Origin: Lentisphaerota bacterium
GTDB lineage: Bacteria > Verrucomicrobiota > Lentisphaeria > Victivallales > Victivallaceae
Assembly (NCBI GenBank): GCA_015061745.1
Contig: SUWB01000035.1
Location: forward strand, 1 to 35,630
Length of the DNA stretch: 35,630 nucleotides
Direction of reading: 5' to 3'
The notes below the pieces were generated by a model. That model made no database searches, was not told where the DNA came from, and was given only the letters and a program-made list of their open reading frames with translations. Position 1 is the stretch's first letter. Every line of letters begins with the position of its first letter. Below are positions 23,732-33,125 of the stretch, piece after piece. Both the position numbers and the translations under genes were made by a program.

Positions 23732-24805
23732 ATGTTCGGTGGAGTTTATAACAAACGCAGGTGTCTTGTGACCGGCAATACGGGCTTCAAAGGCTCGTGG
23801 CTGGGTTTTTGGCTTACCCGGCTGGGGGCTCAGGTGTGCGGTGTTTCCCTGCCTGCGGAAAAACTTTCTCACTGGGCCCTGCTTGAGAAAGAATATGAAA
23901 CCGTTTTTTGCGATATCCGTGACCTTGAAGCTTTGCACAAGGTCTTTGTTTCTTTCAAGCCGGAAACGGTGTTTCACCTTGCGGCTCAGCCCCTGGTGCG
24001 GCTTTCATACAGAGAGCCTGTTGAAACATTTTCCACCAATGTTATGGGTACGGTCAATTGTCTTGAATGCTGCCGCCTGACTGAAAGTGTGGAAAATATT
24101 GTTGTTGTCACTACTGATAAGTGTTATGAAAATCCGGAAAACGGCGTGCCTTTCAAAGAAAGTGACCCGTTGGGAGGCTTTGACCCTTACAGCGGTTCAA
24201 AAGGAGCTGCTGAAATAGCCGTTGCCAGTTTCAACCGTTCATTTTTCCGCGGGGCAGAATATGCTCCCGGATGTGCCACTGCCCGGGCCGGAAATGTGAT
24301 CGGCGGCGGAGACTGGGCAGCAGACCGCCTGATTCCCGATCTGGTCAGAGGGGCCGCAGCGGGGCAAAAGGCAAGATTGCGTAATCCAGATTCTGTACGT
24401 CCGTGGCAGCATTTGCTTGAACCCCTGAGCGGTTATCTCCAACTGGGAGCTCAGCTGCTGGCGGATAAAGAGAAATTTTCCGGAAGCTGGAATTTCGGTC
24501 CCGCTGTTTCAGATACTCTGACTGTGGGCGAGGTCGCAGAAAAAATGCACAAAGGCTGGGGCAATATGCAATTTGAATATGAAAAAGAAAAAAATGCTCC
24601 CCACGAGGCTTCTTTGCTGCGATTGGATTGTTCAAAAGCTGCCCGCGAGCTGCAGTGGCAGGGGGTCTGGAATGCCGGTACTGCTATTGAATATACGGTG
24701 AACTGGTATCGGGAATTTTATGAAAATAATTGTGTAAAAACCGCAGAAAACCTTGAGTGTTACTGCCGGGAAGCTGAAAAACGGGGTATGGTATGGACAA
24801 AGTAA
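23732..24805 (+). CDS. rfbG: CDP-glucose 4,6-dehydratase
   Basis: This 357-residue extended SDR forms CDP-4-keto-6-deoxyglucose. It begins with RRCLVTGNTGFKGSWLGFWL, the RfbG/DdhB variant of the NAD-binding motif, then VFHLAAQPLVRLSYREP, the VVTTDKCYEN segment (Asp/Lys near the catalytic Thr), DPYSGSKGAAE (Tyr-Lys) and ARAGNVIGGGDWA. The start at 23732 is chosen because it follows the rfbF stop by 13 bases with AAGG upstream and begins just before the Rossmann fold; an open frame continues upstream inside rfbF but is its shadow. It overlaps rfbH by 13 bases. Confidence 0.95.
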   Translation: MFGGVYNKRRCLVTGNTGFKGSWLGFWLTRLGAQVCGVSLPAEKLSHWALLEKEYETVFCDIRDLEALHKVFVSFKPETVFHLAAQPLVRLSYREPVETFSTNVMGTVNCLECCRLTESVENIVVVTTDKCYENPENGVPFKESDPLGGFDPYSGSKGAAEIAVASFNRSFFRGAEYAPGCATARAGNVIGGGDWAADRLIPDLVRGAAAGQKARLRNPDSVRPWQHLLEPLSGYLQLGAQLLADKEKFSGSWNFGPAVSDTLTVGEVAEKMHKGWGNMQFEYEKEKNAPHEASLLRLDCSKAARELQWQGVWNAGTAIEYTVNWYREFYENNCVKTAENLECYCREAEKRGMVWTK

Positions 24806-26127
24806 ATCAGGCAGAGCGCATAAGAGAGGAAATATTGGCTCTTACTGCCCGGTACTATGCTTGCGTGCACGATAAGAGTTCTGAAAAGTTTGTTCCCGGA
24901 GAAAGCCGGGTCAATTATGCCGGCAGATGTTTTGACGAAAAAGAGATGATAAATCTGGTGGATTCTTCTTTGGAATTCTGGCTGACTTCAGGCAGATATT
25001 CCCGGGAATTTGAAGAACGTTTTGCCAATATGCTGGGGGTGAAGAAATGCCTTTTAGTCAACAGCGGTTCTTCTGCAAATTTGCTTGCCTTTATGTCTCT
25101 GACAGCTCCCGAACTGGGTGAACGGCAGATCAAAAGAGGGGATGAAGTCATTACTGTTGCGGCAGGATTTCCGACAACAGTTTCTCCCATTCTGCAATAT
25201 GGTGCGGTGCCTGTTTTTGTGGATATTGAACCTGATACTGTGAATATTGACCCCGAACTTCTGGAACAGGCACTTTCCTGCCGGACAAAGGCTGTTATGG
25301 TGGCTCATACCCTGGGAAATCCCTTTGATCTTGAAAAGGTTGGAGCCTTTTGCAAAAAACACAACCTTTGGCTGGTGGAAGACAATTGCGACGCTCTCGG
25401 TTCCCGTTACAAGGGGCGTTTTACCGGAACTTTCGGCGATTTCGGGACTTCAAGTTTTTATCCCCCTCACCATTTGACGATGGGGGAGGGCGGTGCTGTG
25501 TATACCTCTGATCCCCTTTTGGCAAAAATCGCGCTTTCTTATCGGGACTGGGGACGGGACTGCTGGTGTCAGTCCGGGGTGGATAATACCTGTAAATGCC
25601 GTTTTACCAAGCAATTCGGCTCTCTCCCCAAAGGCTATGACCACAAATATGTGTACAGCCATTTCGGATATAACCTCAAGGCCACTGATATGCAGGCCGC
25701 TGTGGGGTGTGCTCAGCTGGATAAGCTGGAGGGATTTTCTGAATTGCGTAAACGCAATTTTGAATTTCTGCGTTCCAAACTGGCAGAAGTTCCCTTTTTG
25801 AAAATTATGGCAAGATTACCGGAAAGCGATCCTGCCTGGTTCGGATTCCTTATGACTTTGAGTGAAGATGCGCCATTCAGCCGCAATGAGTTGGCAGAGT
25901 TTCTGGAAAAACGCAATATTCAGACACGGAATCTTTTTTCGGGCAATCTGACCCGGCATCCTTGTTTTGAGTCCCTCGTCAATGAAAGAGATTACCGGAT
26001 TGCTTCTTCATTGGAGCATACGGATGCAGTTATGAACCGGGCTTTGTGGATCGGTGTATATCCCGGGATGACTATGGAAAAATTGAATTATATGGCAGAA
26101 AGCATACTTTCTTTCTGCCGCAGATAA
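24793..26127 (+). CDS. rfbH: CDP-4-keto-6-deoxyglucose-3-dehydratase (E1)
   Basis: This 444-residue PMP-dependent, iron-sulfur dehydratase removes the 3-hydroxyl on the way to 3,6-dideoxyhexoses (abequose, paratose, tyvelose, ascarylose). It has an aminotransferase-type I fold in which the PLP-binding lysine is replaced by histidine, seen here as SFYPPHHLTMGEGG (H226/H227). Cysteines for the [2Fe-2S] cluster are visible in VEDNCDALG (C199) and RDCWCQSGVDNTCKCR (C257, C259, C267, C269). It needs an E3 reductase (AscD/RfbI type), which is not in this window. It starts 13 bases inside the end of rfbG. Confidence 0.96.
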   Translation: MDKVNQAERIREEILALTARYYACVHDKSSEKFVPGESRVNYAGRCFDEKEMINLVDSSLEFWLTSGRYSREFEERFANMLGVKKCLLVNSGSSANLLAFMSLTAPELGERQIKRGDEVITVAAGFPTTVSPILQYGAVPVFVDIEPDTVNIDPELLEQALSCRTKAVMVAHTLGNPFDLEKVGAFCKKHNLWLVEDNCDALGSRYKGRFTGTFGDFGTSSFYPPHHLTMGEGGAVYTSDPLLAKIALSYRDWGRDCWCQSGVDNTCKCRFTKQFGSLPKGYDHKYVYSHFGYNLKATDMQAAVGCAQLDKLEGFSELRKRNFEFLRSKLAEVPFLKIMARLPESDPAWFGFLMTLSEDAPFSRNELAEFLEKRNIQTRNLFSGNLTRHPCFESLVNERDYRIASSLEHTDAVMNRALWIGVYPGMTMEKLNYMAESILSFCRR

Positions 26128-26148
26128 CAGTTTAAGGAAATATTGATT

Positions 26149-27114
26149 ATGGGCAATCGAACTGTTTTAGTCACTGGCGGCAGCGGCTTTTTGGGTTCCA
26201 AGCTGTGCGAAGAACTTTTGAAGCGGGGCAATGATGTTGTGTGCGTGGATAACTTCTACACCGGCAGCAAGCGGAATATCCGTCATTTGCTGGGCAATCC
26301 CCGTTTTGAACTTATGAGACACGATGTGAGTTTTCCCCTTTATGTCGAAGTTGATGAGATCTACAATCTGGCCTGTCCCGCTTCTCCTGTACATTATCAG
26401 AAGGACCCTGTGCAGACGGTGAAAACCTGTGTGCACGGTGCCATCAATATGCTGGGACTTGCCAAACGTATCGGGGCAAAAATTCTGCAGTCTTCCACCT
26501 CTGAAGTTTACGGCGATCCTTCAGTGCATCCTCAGGTCGAGGAATATTGGGGCAATGTGAACCCCATTGGTATCCGTTCCTGTTATGATGAGGGAAAACG
26601 GTGTGCTGAAACCCTTTTCAACAGTTATCGGCTCCAGTGTGATCTTGATATCAAGATCGTGCGTATTTTCAACACCTACGGTCCCGGAATGCATCCCAAT
26701 GACGGGCGGGTGGTCAGTAATTTTATCTTGCAGGCTTTGCAGAATCAGCCAATTACGATTTACGGAGACGGTTCCCAGACCCGGAGTTTCTGCTACCGGG
26801 ATGATTTGATTGAAGCGATGATCCGGATGATGGCGACCCCCCACGAGATCACGGGCCCCATCAATATCGGCAATCCCGGCGAATTTACTATATTGCAGCT
26901 GGCGGAAATGGTTATTGAACTGACCAATTCCAAGTCTGAAATCATCCGCAAGGAATTGCCCGCCGACGATCCCAAGCAGCGTCGTCCTGATATTACCAAA
27001 GCCAAAGAGATCCTCAAGTGGGAACCTGTCACGCCTTTGCGGAAAGGGCTTGAACTGACCATCGAATATTTTGATGCCCTGCTTAAAGAAGATCCCGAAT
27101 TCTGCCGTTCCTGA
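26149..27114 (+). CDS. UDP-glucuronate decarboxylase (UDP-xylose synthase)
   Basis: This SDR of about 321 residues converts UDP-glucuronate to UDP-xylose. It has [19 protein letters not shown], the family hallmarks [20 protein letters not shown] and [15 protein letters not shown], the catalytic [10 protein letters not shown] and RSCYDEGKR (Tyr and Lys), and [20 protein letters not shown]. The ATG at 26149 lies nine bases after AAGGAA; the in-frame TTG at 26143 would be too close. It ends the nucleotide-sugar operon. Its substrate would have to come from a UDP-glucose dehydrogenase elsewhere or from a flexible TviB-like enzyme upstream (inference). Confidence 0.95.
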   Translation: MGNRTVLVTGGSGFLGSKLCEELLKRGNDVVCVDNFYTGSKRNIRHLLGNPRFELMRHDVSFPLYVEVDEIYNLACPASPVHYQKDPVQTVKTCVHGAINMLGLAKRIGAKILQSSTSEVYGDPSVHPQVEEYWGNVNPIGIRSCYDEGKRCAETLFNSYRLQCDLDIKIVRIFNTYGPGMHPNDGRVVSNFILQALQNQPITIYGDGSQTRSFCYRDDLIEAMIRMMATPHEITGPINIGNPGEFTILQLAEMVIELTNSKSEIIRKELPADDPKQRRPDITKAKEILKWEPVTPLRKGLELTIEYFDALLKEDPEFCRS

Positions 27115-27128
27115 GGAGAAAAGTGTTT

Positions 27129-28328
27129 ATGTATAACTGTATTATCTGCCGCTACCACGAAATTGCCACCAAAGGCAATAACCGGGGTATGTTTGAGCGT
27201 TGTCTGGTGGAAAATATCCGCCATTTGCTGAAAAGTCTTTCCGGGATCCGGGTTTCCCGGGTACGGGGACGAGTCAGAGTCGAGCGTACTGATAACGCTC
27301 CTTTTACTGCTGAGGAACTGCAAGTCATCAAGTCTCAGCTGGTTAAATGTTTTGGACTGGAAAATTTTTCTCCGGCGGTGATTACTGAAGTGGATATGGA
27401 AAAAATCCGTCCTGTCGCCGCTGAACTTGCTGCTGAGGCAGTCAATTCTTTTGCTGACGGAAAACCTGCTTTTCGTGTCCGCGCCCGGCGGAGCAATAAA
27501 CGTTTCCCCTTGACTTCAAAGGATATAGAGATAGATCTTGTTTCCGCTGTCGCCGAAAAAACAGGAACAGACAAGTTCACTATTGATTTGAGCAATGCTG
27601 CGGATATTACACTTGGCTGTGAAGTGCGTGATGAGTTTGCTGTACTTTTTATGGAAAGCATTTCAGCCCCCGGCGGCTTACCTGTGGGATGCAACCCCAG
27701 AGTGATGACCCTGCTTTCCGGCGGTATTGATTCACCTGTTGCGGCCTGGCTCATTATGAAACGGGGATCGCCCTGCGACTTTATCACGTTTCACAGTGCT
27801 CCTTATACACCGCCTGAAACCGTCGAAAAGGTACAGCGTGTGGCCGCAAAACTTAATGAATATCAGATGTGGGGTACCCTTTGTATTGCCAATTTGAGTG
27901 AATTTCAAAAGGCTGTGAGAGACAATTGCAAGGAAAAATTCCGGACAGTTCTTTACCGTCGTGCGATGATGCGGATCGCAGAAATCGTTTCCCGGCACCG
28001 CAAATGTCACGCTCTGGTCACAGGAGATTCTCTGGGACAGGTGGCCAGTCAGACGGTCCCAAATATGTATTCAGTGGGCAAAGCTGTGGATATGCTTGTC
28101 CTGCGTCCTCTGGTGGGAACGGATAAGCTGGATTGCATCCGTCTGGCAGAGGAAATCGGAACCCTTGAGATTTCCAATGTACAGGTTCCTGACAGTTGTA
28201 CGGTCTTTGCACCTTCTTCTCCCTGTACGGCTTCAGAACCGGAGATTCTGGAACAGGAAGAAGCAAAAATTCCGGATTATTGGCAAATATTGGAAAAAAT
28301 TGCCGGAAACTTGGAGGAATGGGCTTGA
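27129..28328 (+). CDS. thiI: tRNA 4-thiouridine synthase ThiI (without rhodanese domain)
   Basis: The ~399 residues contain an N-terminal ferredoxin-like and THUMP RNA-binding part (YHEIATKGNNRGMFE at the start, FRVRARRSNKRFPLTSKDIE in THUMP). The PP-loop ATPase has LLSGGIDSPVAAWL and TGDSLGQVASQT. It adenylates U8 of tRNA for sulfur transfer. It stops after the PP-loop domain and lacks the C-terminal rhodanese domain with the persulfide cysteine found in E. coli, as in many bacteria with the short form. The ATG at 27129 is chosen with GAGGAG ten bases upstream; a GTG at 27123 is possible but only four bases from it. It follows the UDP-xylose synthase by 14 bases and may be read with that operon. 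Confidence 0.95.
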   Translation: MYNCIICRYHEIATKGNNRGMFERCLVENIRHLLKSLSGIRVSRVRGRVRVERTDNAPFTAEELQVIKSQLVKCFGLENFSPAVITEVDMEKIRPVAAELAAEAVNSFADGKPAFRVRARRSNKRFPLTSKDIEIDLVSAVAEKTGTDKFTIDLSNAADITLGCEVRDEFAVLFMESISAPGGLPVGCNPRVMTLLSGGIDSPVAAWLIMKRGSPCDFITFHSAPYTPPETVEKVQRVAAKLNEYQMWGTLCIANLSEFQKAVRDNCKEKFRTVLYRRAMMRIAEIVSRHRKCHALVTGDSLGQVASQTVPNMYSVGKAVDMLVLRPLVGTDKLDCIRLAEEIGTLEISNVQVPDSCTVFAPSSPCTASEPEILEQEEAKIPDYWQILEKIAGNLEEWA

Positions 28329-28353
28329 CATTTTGACCTCTGTGGGTTAATTT
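28325..28353 (+). promoter_or_regulatory. promoter of the gspE-gspE-gspF cluster
   Basis: A perfect TTGACA (28325-28330) overlapping the thiI stop codon, a 17-bp spacer and TAATTT (28348-28353) form a strong promoter, about 50 bases before the TTG start of the first ATPase gene. Confidence 0.65.
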
Positions 28354-28403
28354 TTCCTGAAGACAATTTTTTATGATTAAATTTGACAGTTTGGAGGTTT
28401 CTT

Positions 28404-30110
28404 TTGGCTCGCGATATTGAATACATACTGAAACTGCTTGAAGAATATGGTATGGTGACCGCGGAGGATATTTTCCACGCCCGCGAAACTGCAATGAACA
28501 GCGATGAAATCATCGATCCCGTTGAAGTATTGCTCAAACAGGGGAAAGTGCTTGAAAGTGAACTCCTCGCTATGCTCGCTCAGCAGTATGGCTGGGAGGT
28601 GGTCGACCTTAATGACTTTGAAGTCAATCCCGAGGTCATTGGTGCCTTGAGTGTGGATATTGCACATCACTACACTGTGTTTCCCGTGATGAAACACGAT
28701 GATATGCTCACTGTGGCAATGAGCGATCCCACTGATATGGAAAAACTTGATACTTTGCGTTATCTGTTGGGAATTGATGTGGACGCAGTGGTCGCTCCCG
28801 AAGCTCAGATCCTCAAGATGATCGAAAAGTACTACAAAGATGAGGAAGTCGTCAGTACTGTCGACCAGAGTGACTTTGATGAATCAGACAATGTGATCGA
28901 CAATGCCGGTACTGCCAATGACGGTCTTCCGGAAGATGACGATACGCCTATTATCCGCTTGGTGACAAAACTGATCATTGATGCTTATAAGATGAAAGCA
29001 TCAGATATCCACCTTGAACCTATGGAAAAACGCTACCGGGTGCGTTACCGGATCGACGGTGCCCTGCGTGAAGTGGATGGTCCCCCGAAATATCTGCAGC
29101 CCAACTTTACCAGCCGCGTCAAGATCCTTTCGGGGCTTGATATTACTGAAAAACGTATCCCCCAGGACGGTCGTATCCGGCTGAGTGTCAACGGTCAGGA
29201 TGTGGACTTGCGTGTGTCAAGTATTCCCACCAACTTTGGCGAAAGTGTGGTTATGCGTATCTTGGACAAGGCCAGTATCCAGCTGGATATTCCCAAATTG
29301 GGGTTCTATGCCGATGACCTTGATATGGTCAACCGCATTATCAATTATCCTGACGGTATCTTCCTTGTGACGGGACCTACGGGTTCCGGAAAGACCACCT
29401 CTCTGTACGCCTTTCTCAATACGATCAACACTCCGGCACGCAAGCTGATCACCGTGGAGGATCCTATCGAATACCAGCTCCCCGGTATCAATCAGGTGCA
29501 GGTGGACCGTCACGTTGATATGACCTTTGCCGCCGCTCTGCGAAGTATGCTGCGTCAGGCACCCAACATCATTATGGTCGGTGAAATCCGAGACGTGGAA
29601 ACTGCTGAAATCGCTATCAACGCTTCTCTGACCGGTCACTTGGTTTTCAGTACGCTCCATACCAACGATGCTCCCGGTGCCATTACCCGTCTGGTGGATA
29701 TGGGCGTGAAACCTTTTCTGGTTGCAACCTCTCTGCGCGCTGTTATGGCACAGCGTCTGCTGCGGCGTATCTGTCCTGAATGTAAGGCTCCCTACACTCC
29801 CACTCCTTCAGAGTGCCGATTGCTGGGATTGACTCCTGAATATCTTGCCAATCACCAATTCTATAAGGGGAAAGGGTGTCGTAAATGCGGCGGCACCGGT
29901 TACAAGGGACGTATCGGTATTTATGAGATTTTTGTTATTACCGAGGATATCGCCAAGATGATTTTTGCCAATGAAAACTCAGCAACCTTGCGTGATTTTG
30001 CCCGCCGCAACGGTATGAGAAGTTTGCGTGATGACGCCTTGAGAAAAGTGGAAGCCGGCATTTCCACCCTTGAAGAGGTGCTTTTTGTTACCCTCCGGGA
30101 CGATGAATAA
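28404..30110 (+). CDS. gspE: GspE/PilB-type secretion or pilus assembly ATPase, paralogue 1
   Basis: This hexameric cytoplasmic ATPase of 568 residues drives pseudopilus or pilus extension. It has an N-terminal MshEN/GspE-N domain (~1-150), an acidic linker, then the catalytic part: Asp-box region ASDIHLEPMEKRYRVRYRID, Walker A GPTGSGKT (324-331), Walker B IIMVGEIRD, His-box TGHLVFSTLHTNDA and a four-cysteine zinc motif (CPEC ... CRKC near 460-500). The start is TTG at 28404, supported by GGAGG six bases upstream and by ARDIEYILKLLEEYG, which aligns with family N-termini; an upstream TTG has no ribosome site. The next gene, 14 bases on, is a paralogue. Confidence 0.93.
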   Translation: MARDIEYILKLLEEYGMVTAEDIFHARETAMNSDEIIDPVEVLLKQGKVLESELLAMLAQQYGWEVVDLNDFEVNPEVIGALSVDIAHHYTVFPVMKHDDMLTVAMSDPTDMEKLDTLRYLLGIDVDAVVAPEAQILKMIEKYYKDEEVVSTVDQSDFDESDNVIDNAGTANDGLPEDDDTPIIRLVTKLIIDAYKMKASDIHLEPMEKRYRVRYRIDGALREVDGPPKYLQPNFTSRVKILSGLDITEKRIPQDGRIRLSVNGQDVDLRVSSIPTNFGESVVMRILDKASIQLDIPKLGFYADDLDMVNRIINYPDGIFLVTGPTGSGKTTSLYAFLNTINTPARKLITVEDPIEYQLPGINQVQVDRHVDMTFAAALRSMLRQAPNIIMVGEIRDVETAEIAINASLTGHLVFSTLHTNDAPGAITRLVDMGVKPFLVATSLRAVMAQRLLRRICPECKAPYTPTPSECRLLGLTPEYLANHQFYKGKGCRKCGGTGYKGRIGIYEIFVITEDIAKMIFANENSATLRDFARRNGMRSLRDDALRKVEAGISTLEEVLFVTLRDDE

Positions 30111-30124
30111 AGGAGAGAAAAGAG

Positions 30125-31819
30125 ATGACTGATATTGAAAACAGTGCGCTCATTGATCTGCTGCTCAACGAATATGGTGCTGCCAATCCTCAGCTGAAAG
30201 AGCAGCTTGATGCTGTTGCCGAAGAATGTGAGCGTTCCGGTAAATCTGCCTACGAAGTGATTGCTAATTTCGGGCTTATGACCAAGCAGGATCAGCTTCA
30301 GTGTATGGCCGCCAATCTGGGTTCTTATGTGTGGGATCCCAAAAGTTTCGGAGATATTTCCCGCGACGTGATCGAAAAAGTTGACCTCAATCTGGCCCGT
30401 ACCCATCAGGTGATCCCTTTGCGGTGTGATGATTCGAGTATTGAACTTGCGATGCGCCGGCCGTTGGACTACCAGACCGTTGAAGCCTTGCGTTTCATCC
30501 TCAACAAGGACATTCTTGCAGTTCCCTGTGATCCGGATGTTTTTGACGGGGAACTTGAGCGGTATTATCCCGAAAAGGTTGACTCAGTGGCAGATATCGT
30601 GGCTGAATTCAACATCAACCCCGAAGAACTTGAGGAAGAAGGGGATGAAGAAGATCTTGCCAATGCTGCTCCTATTATTAAATTTGTGGATGCTGTTATC
30701 AAACAGGCTGTCTATGATAAGGCTTCAGACATCCACTTTGAGCCTTTTGAAAAAAATTTCCGCATCCGCTACCGGGTGGACGGTGCTCTTTACGAAATGC
30801 CTCCGCCGCCCCGAAGTCTGGCTGCTCCTGTGATCAGCCGTATCAAGATTATTTCCGGACTCAATATTTCTGAACGCAGACGCCCTCAGGACGGACGAAT
30901 CCAGATGAAAGTCAACGGCCGCCCTGTGGACTTGCGTGTGTCCTGTCTGCCTACCAGTCACGGCGAATCAGTGGTGCTCCGTGTGCTCGACCGTTCAGTT
31001 GTGAATTTGCAGCTCGATGCCCTCGGTATCGGTCAGGACGTCCTTGATAAAATCCGTGAGTTGATCCATCTGCCCAACGGTATTCTGTTGGTGACCGGAC
31101 CTACCGGTTCGGGAAAAACCACGACACTTTATTCCGCACTGGGGGAAATCAACAATCCGGAAGATAAACTCCTGACCGCCGAAGACCCTGTGGAATACGA
31201 TATCGAAGGTATCGTCCAGTGTCCGATCAACGATGCCGTGGGAATGACCTTTGAAAAAGCTCTGCGCGCCTTTTTGCGTCAGGACCCTGACCGTATCCTG
31301 GTGGGAGAAATCCGTGACTTTGTGACCGCCCAGATCGCTGTCGAAGCATCGCTGACGGGACACTTTGTGTTCAGTACGCTCCATACCAACGATGCGGCAA
31401 GTACAGTGACCCGTTTGGCAGATATGGGGGTGGAGCCCTTCCTGATCGCATCATCTCTTGTGGGAGTTCTGGGACAGCGTCTTATTCGCCGGGTCTGCAA
31501 AAACTGTATGACTGAGTATGTGCCGACAGATGAAGACCTTGACCGGCTCAATCTGGAACGGGGACAGGTGGAAGGAAAGACCTTTGTTTACGGCAAAGGC
31601 TGCCCCGTCTGCAACAATACCGGCTACAAGGGCCGGAAAGCGTTGACCGAGCTGCTTGTGGTCAATAATGTGCTTCGTGAAATGATTTCCAACGGAGCAC
31701 CTGCCAATGAATTGGCTGACAAGGCGTGTGAATTCGGAATGCGTCCTCTGCGTGAGGACGGACTGTTGGCTATTTTTAACCACGAAACCTCTGTTGACGA
31801 GGTGGTTCGTTACACCTGA
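30125..31819 (+). CDS. gspE: GspE/PilB-type secretion or pilus assembly ATPase, paralogue 2
   Basis: The 564 residues have the same layout as the preceding gene: MshEN-like N-domain, ASDIHFEPFEKNFRIRYRVD, Walker A GPTGSGKT (325-332), GEIRDFVTAQIAVEASLTGH and a CKNC ... CPVC zinc motif. The pair clearly arose by duplication but is well diverged. GGAGAG precedes the ATG. Two ATPases followed by one GspF could mean two interchangeable motors or a hetero-complex (inference). Neither looks like the retraction ATPase PilT, which lacks the MshEN domain and the zinc motif. Confidence 0.93.
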   Translation: MTDIENSALIDLLLNEYGAANPQLKEQLDAVAEECERSGKSAYEVIANFGLMTKQDQLQCMAANLGSYVWDPKSFGDISRDVIEKVDLNLARTHQVIPLRCDDSSIELAMRRPLDYQTVEALRFILNKDILAVPCDPDVFDGELERYYPEKVDSVADIVAEFNINPEELEEEGDEEDLANAAPIIKFVDAVIKQAVYDKASDIHFEPFEKNFRIRYRVDGALYEMPPPPRSLAAPVISRIKIISGLNISERRRPQDGRIQMKVNGRPVDLRVSCLPTSHGESVVLRVLDRSVVNLQLDALGIGQDVLDKIRELIHLPNGILLVTGPTGSGKTTTLYSALGEINNPEDKLLTAEDPVEYDIEGIVQCPINDAVGMTFEKALRAFLRQDPDRILVGEIRDFVTAQIAVEASLTGHFVFSTLHTNDAASTVTRLADMGVEPFLIASSLVGVLGQRLIRRVCKNCMTEYVPTDEDLDRLNLERGQVEGKTFVYGKGCPVCNNTGYKGRKALTELLVVNNVLREMISNGAPANELADKACEFGMRPLREDGLLAIFNHETSVDEVVRYT

Positions 31820-31864
31820 TGTACTGAGACAGCAAGTTAAATCTTTTTTGGAAAGGAATGTTTT

Positions 31865-33103
31865 ATGCCTCAATATGCATACACAGCAATGGACAGCAAA
31901 GGCAAAGAGCAGAAAGGCAGGATCAATGCCGATAACGAAGCCGCAGCTGTAGCAGAACTTAAACAGAAAGGTCTCTTTCCTACTTCTGTTAAAGCGGTTA
32001 TCGCCGCCAAAAAAGCCAAGAAAGCCGGAGGCGGCTTCAATATGGCCATCGGCCCTATGGTCATCAAGCGTAAAGAATTGACCGTTCTGACCCGTCAGCT
32101 GGCAATTCTGCTTTCAGCAGGTCTTCCTCTGATCCGTTCATTGCGGACTCTTGAGCGTCAGGCAGCCAATCCCGCCGTCAAAAGCGTGTTAGGACGCACT
32201 GCTGACACCGTTGAAGGCGGTGCCACCTTTGCTGAAGCTCTTTCACAGCATCCCAAATCCTTTGATAAACTTTATTTGAATATGGTGCGTGCAGGTGAAG
32301 CATCGGGTGCTATGGAAATCATCCTCGACCGTCTGGCAAGCTTTATGGAAAAGGCCGCAAAGATCGCCGGTAAGGTGAAATCAGCTATGATTTATCCTAT
32401 TGTGATCCTTTCGATCTCAATTCTTGCTATGGTGGGGTTGATGATCTTCATCGTGCCGAACTTTGAAAAAATCTTCCGTGACCTGCTGGGGCCCTCTGAG
32501 CCGCTGCCCGGTATCACAAATCTGATCATCGGTATCAGTAATACGCTGGTGTCCAAATGGTATATGTATGTGGGCGGTGTGGCCGGTGTAATTATTTTCT
32601 TTGTGATTCTGGTCAAGATTCCTCAAGGTAAATGGGCCTTTGACTGGGTGAAGTACAATGTGCCTCTCTTTGGTCCCATTATCTCAAAGACGGCTGTTTC
32701 CCGCTTTTCCCGTACTCTTGGTACATTGATGAGCTCCGGTGTGCCGGTGCTGAATGCTTTGGCTATTGTGAAAGAAACCAGCGGTAACGAAGTTGTAGCT
32801 TCCGCCATTCAAAAGGTGCACGACGCTGTGAAAGAAGGTGAAGGTATCGCTCCTCCTCTGGGTAAAACCCAGGTTTTTGAAGAAATGGTGGTCTCAATGG
32901 TTGAAGTGGGTGAGGAAACCGGTAAACTGCCTGAAATGTTGACCAAGATCGCAGATACTTACGAAGACGAAGTCGATAACGCTGTGGGAGCTCTTACCTC
33001 TATGATCGAACCTTTGATGATCGTGCTTTTGGCAGGTATCGTGGGAACGATCGTTATCGCTCTCTTTATGCCTTTGGTGAAGATCATCGAAAAGATGAGC
33101 TGA
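31865..33103 (+). CDS. gspF: GspF/PilC-type inner-membrane platform protein
   Basis: This 412-residue polytopic protein connects the ATPase to the pseudopilus. It begins MPQYAYTAMDSKGKEQKGRI, the family N-terminus. It has two repeated T2SF domains (~70-195 and ~275-400), each with the LTRQLAILLSAGLPLIRSL or FSRTLGTLMSSGVPVLNAL motif. Membrane segments lie near 170-200, 225-250 and 375-405. GGAAAGGA lies upstream of the ATG. It follows both ATPases and is probably in their operon. Major pilins and the secretin are not in the window, but a minor pseudopilin is encoded at 6896. Confidence 0.94.
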   Translation: MPQYAYTAMDSKGKEQKGRINADNEAAAVAELKQKGLFPTSVKAVIAAKKAKKAGGGFNMAIGPMVIKRKELTVLTRQLAILLSAGLPLIRSLRTLERQAANPAVKSVLGRTADTVEGGATFAEALSQHPKSFDKLYLNMVRAGEASGAMEIILDRLASFMEKAAKIAGKVKSAMIYPIVILSISILAMVGLMIFIVPNFEKIFRDLLGPSEPLPGITNLIIGISNTLVSKWYMYVGGVAGVIIFFVILVKIPQGKWAFDWVKYNVPLFGPIISKTAVSRFSRTLGTLMSSGVPVLNALAIVKETSGNEVVASAIQKVHDAVKEGEGIAPPLGKTQVFEEMVVSMVEVGEETGKLPEMLTKIADTYEDEVDNAVGALTSMIEPLMIVLLAGIVGTIVIALFMPLVKIIEKMS

Positions 33104-33125
33104 AAAAAGGTTTTGAGTTCCGATA

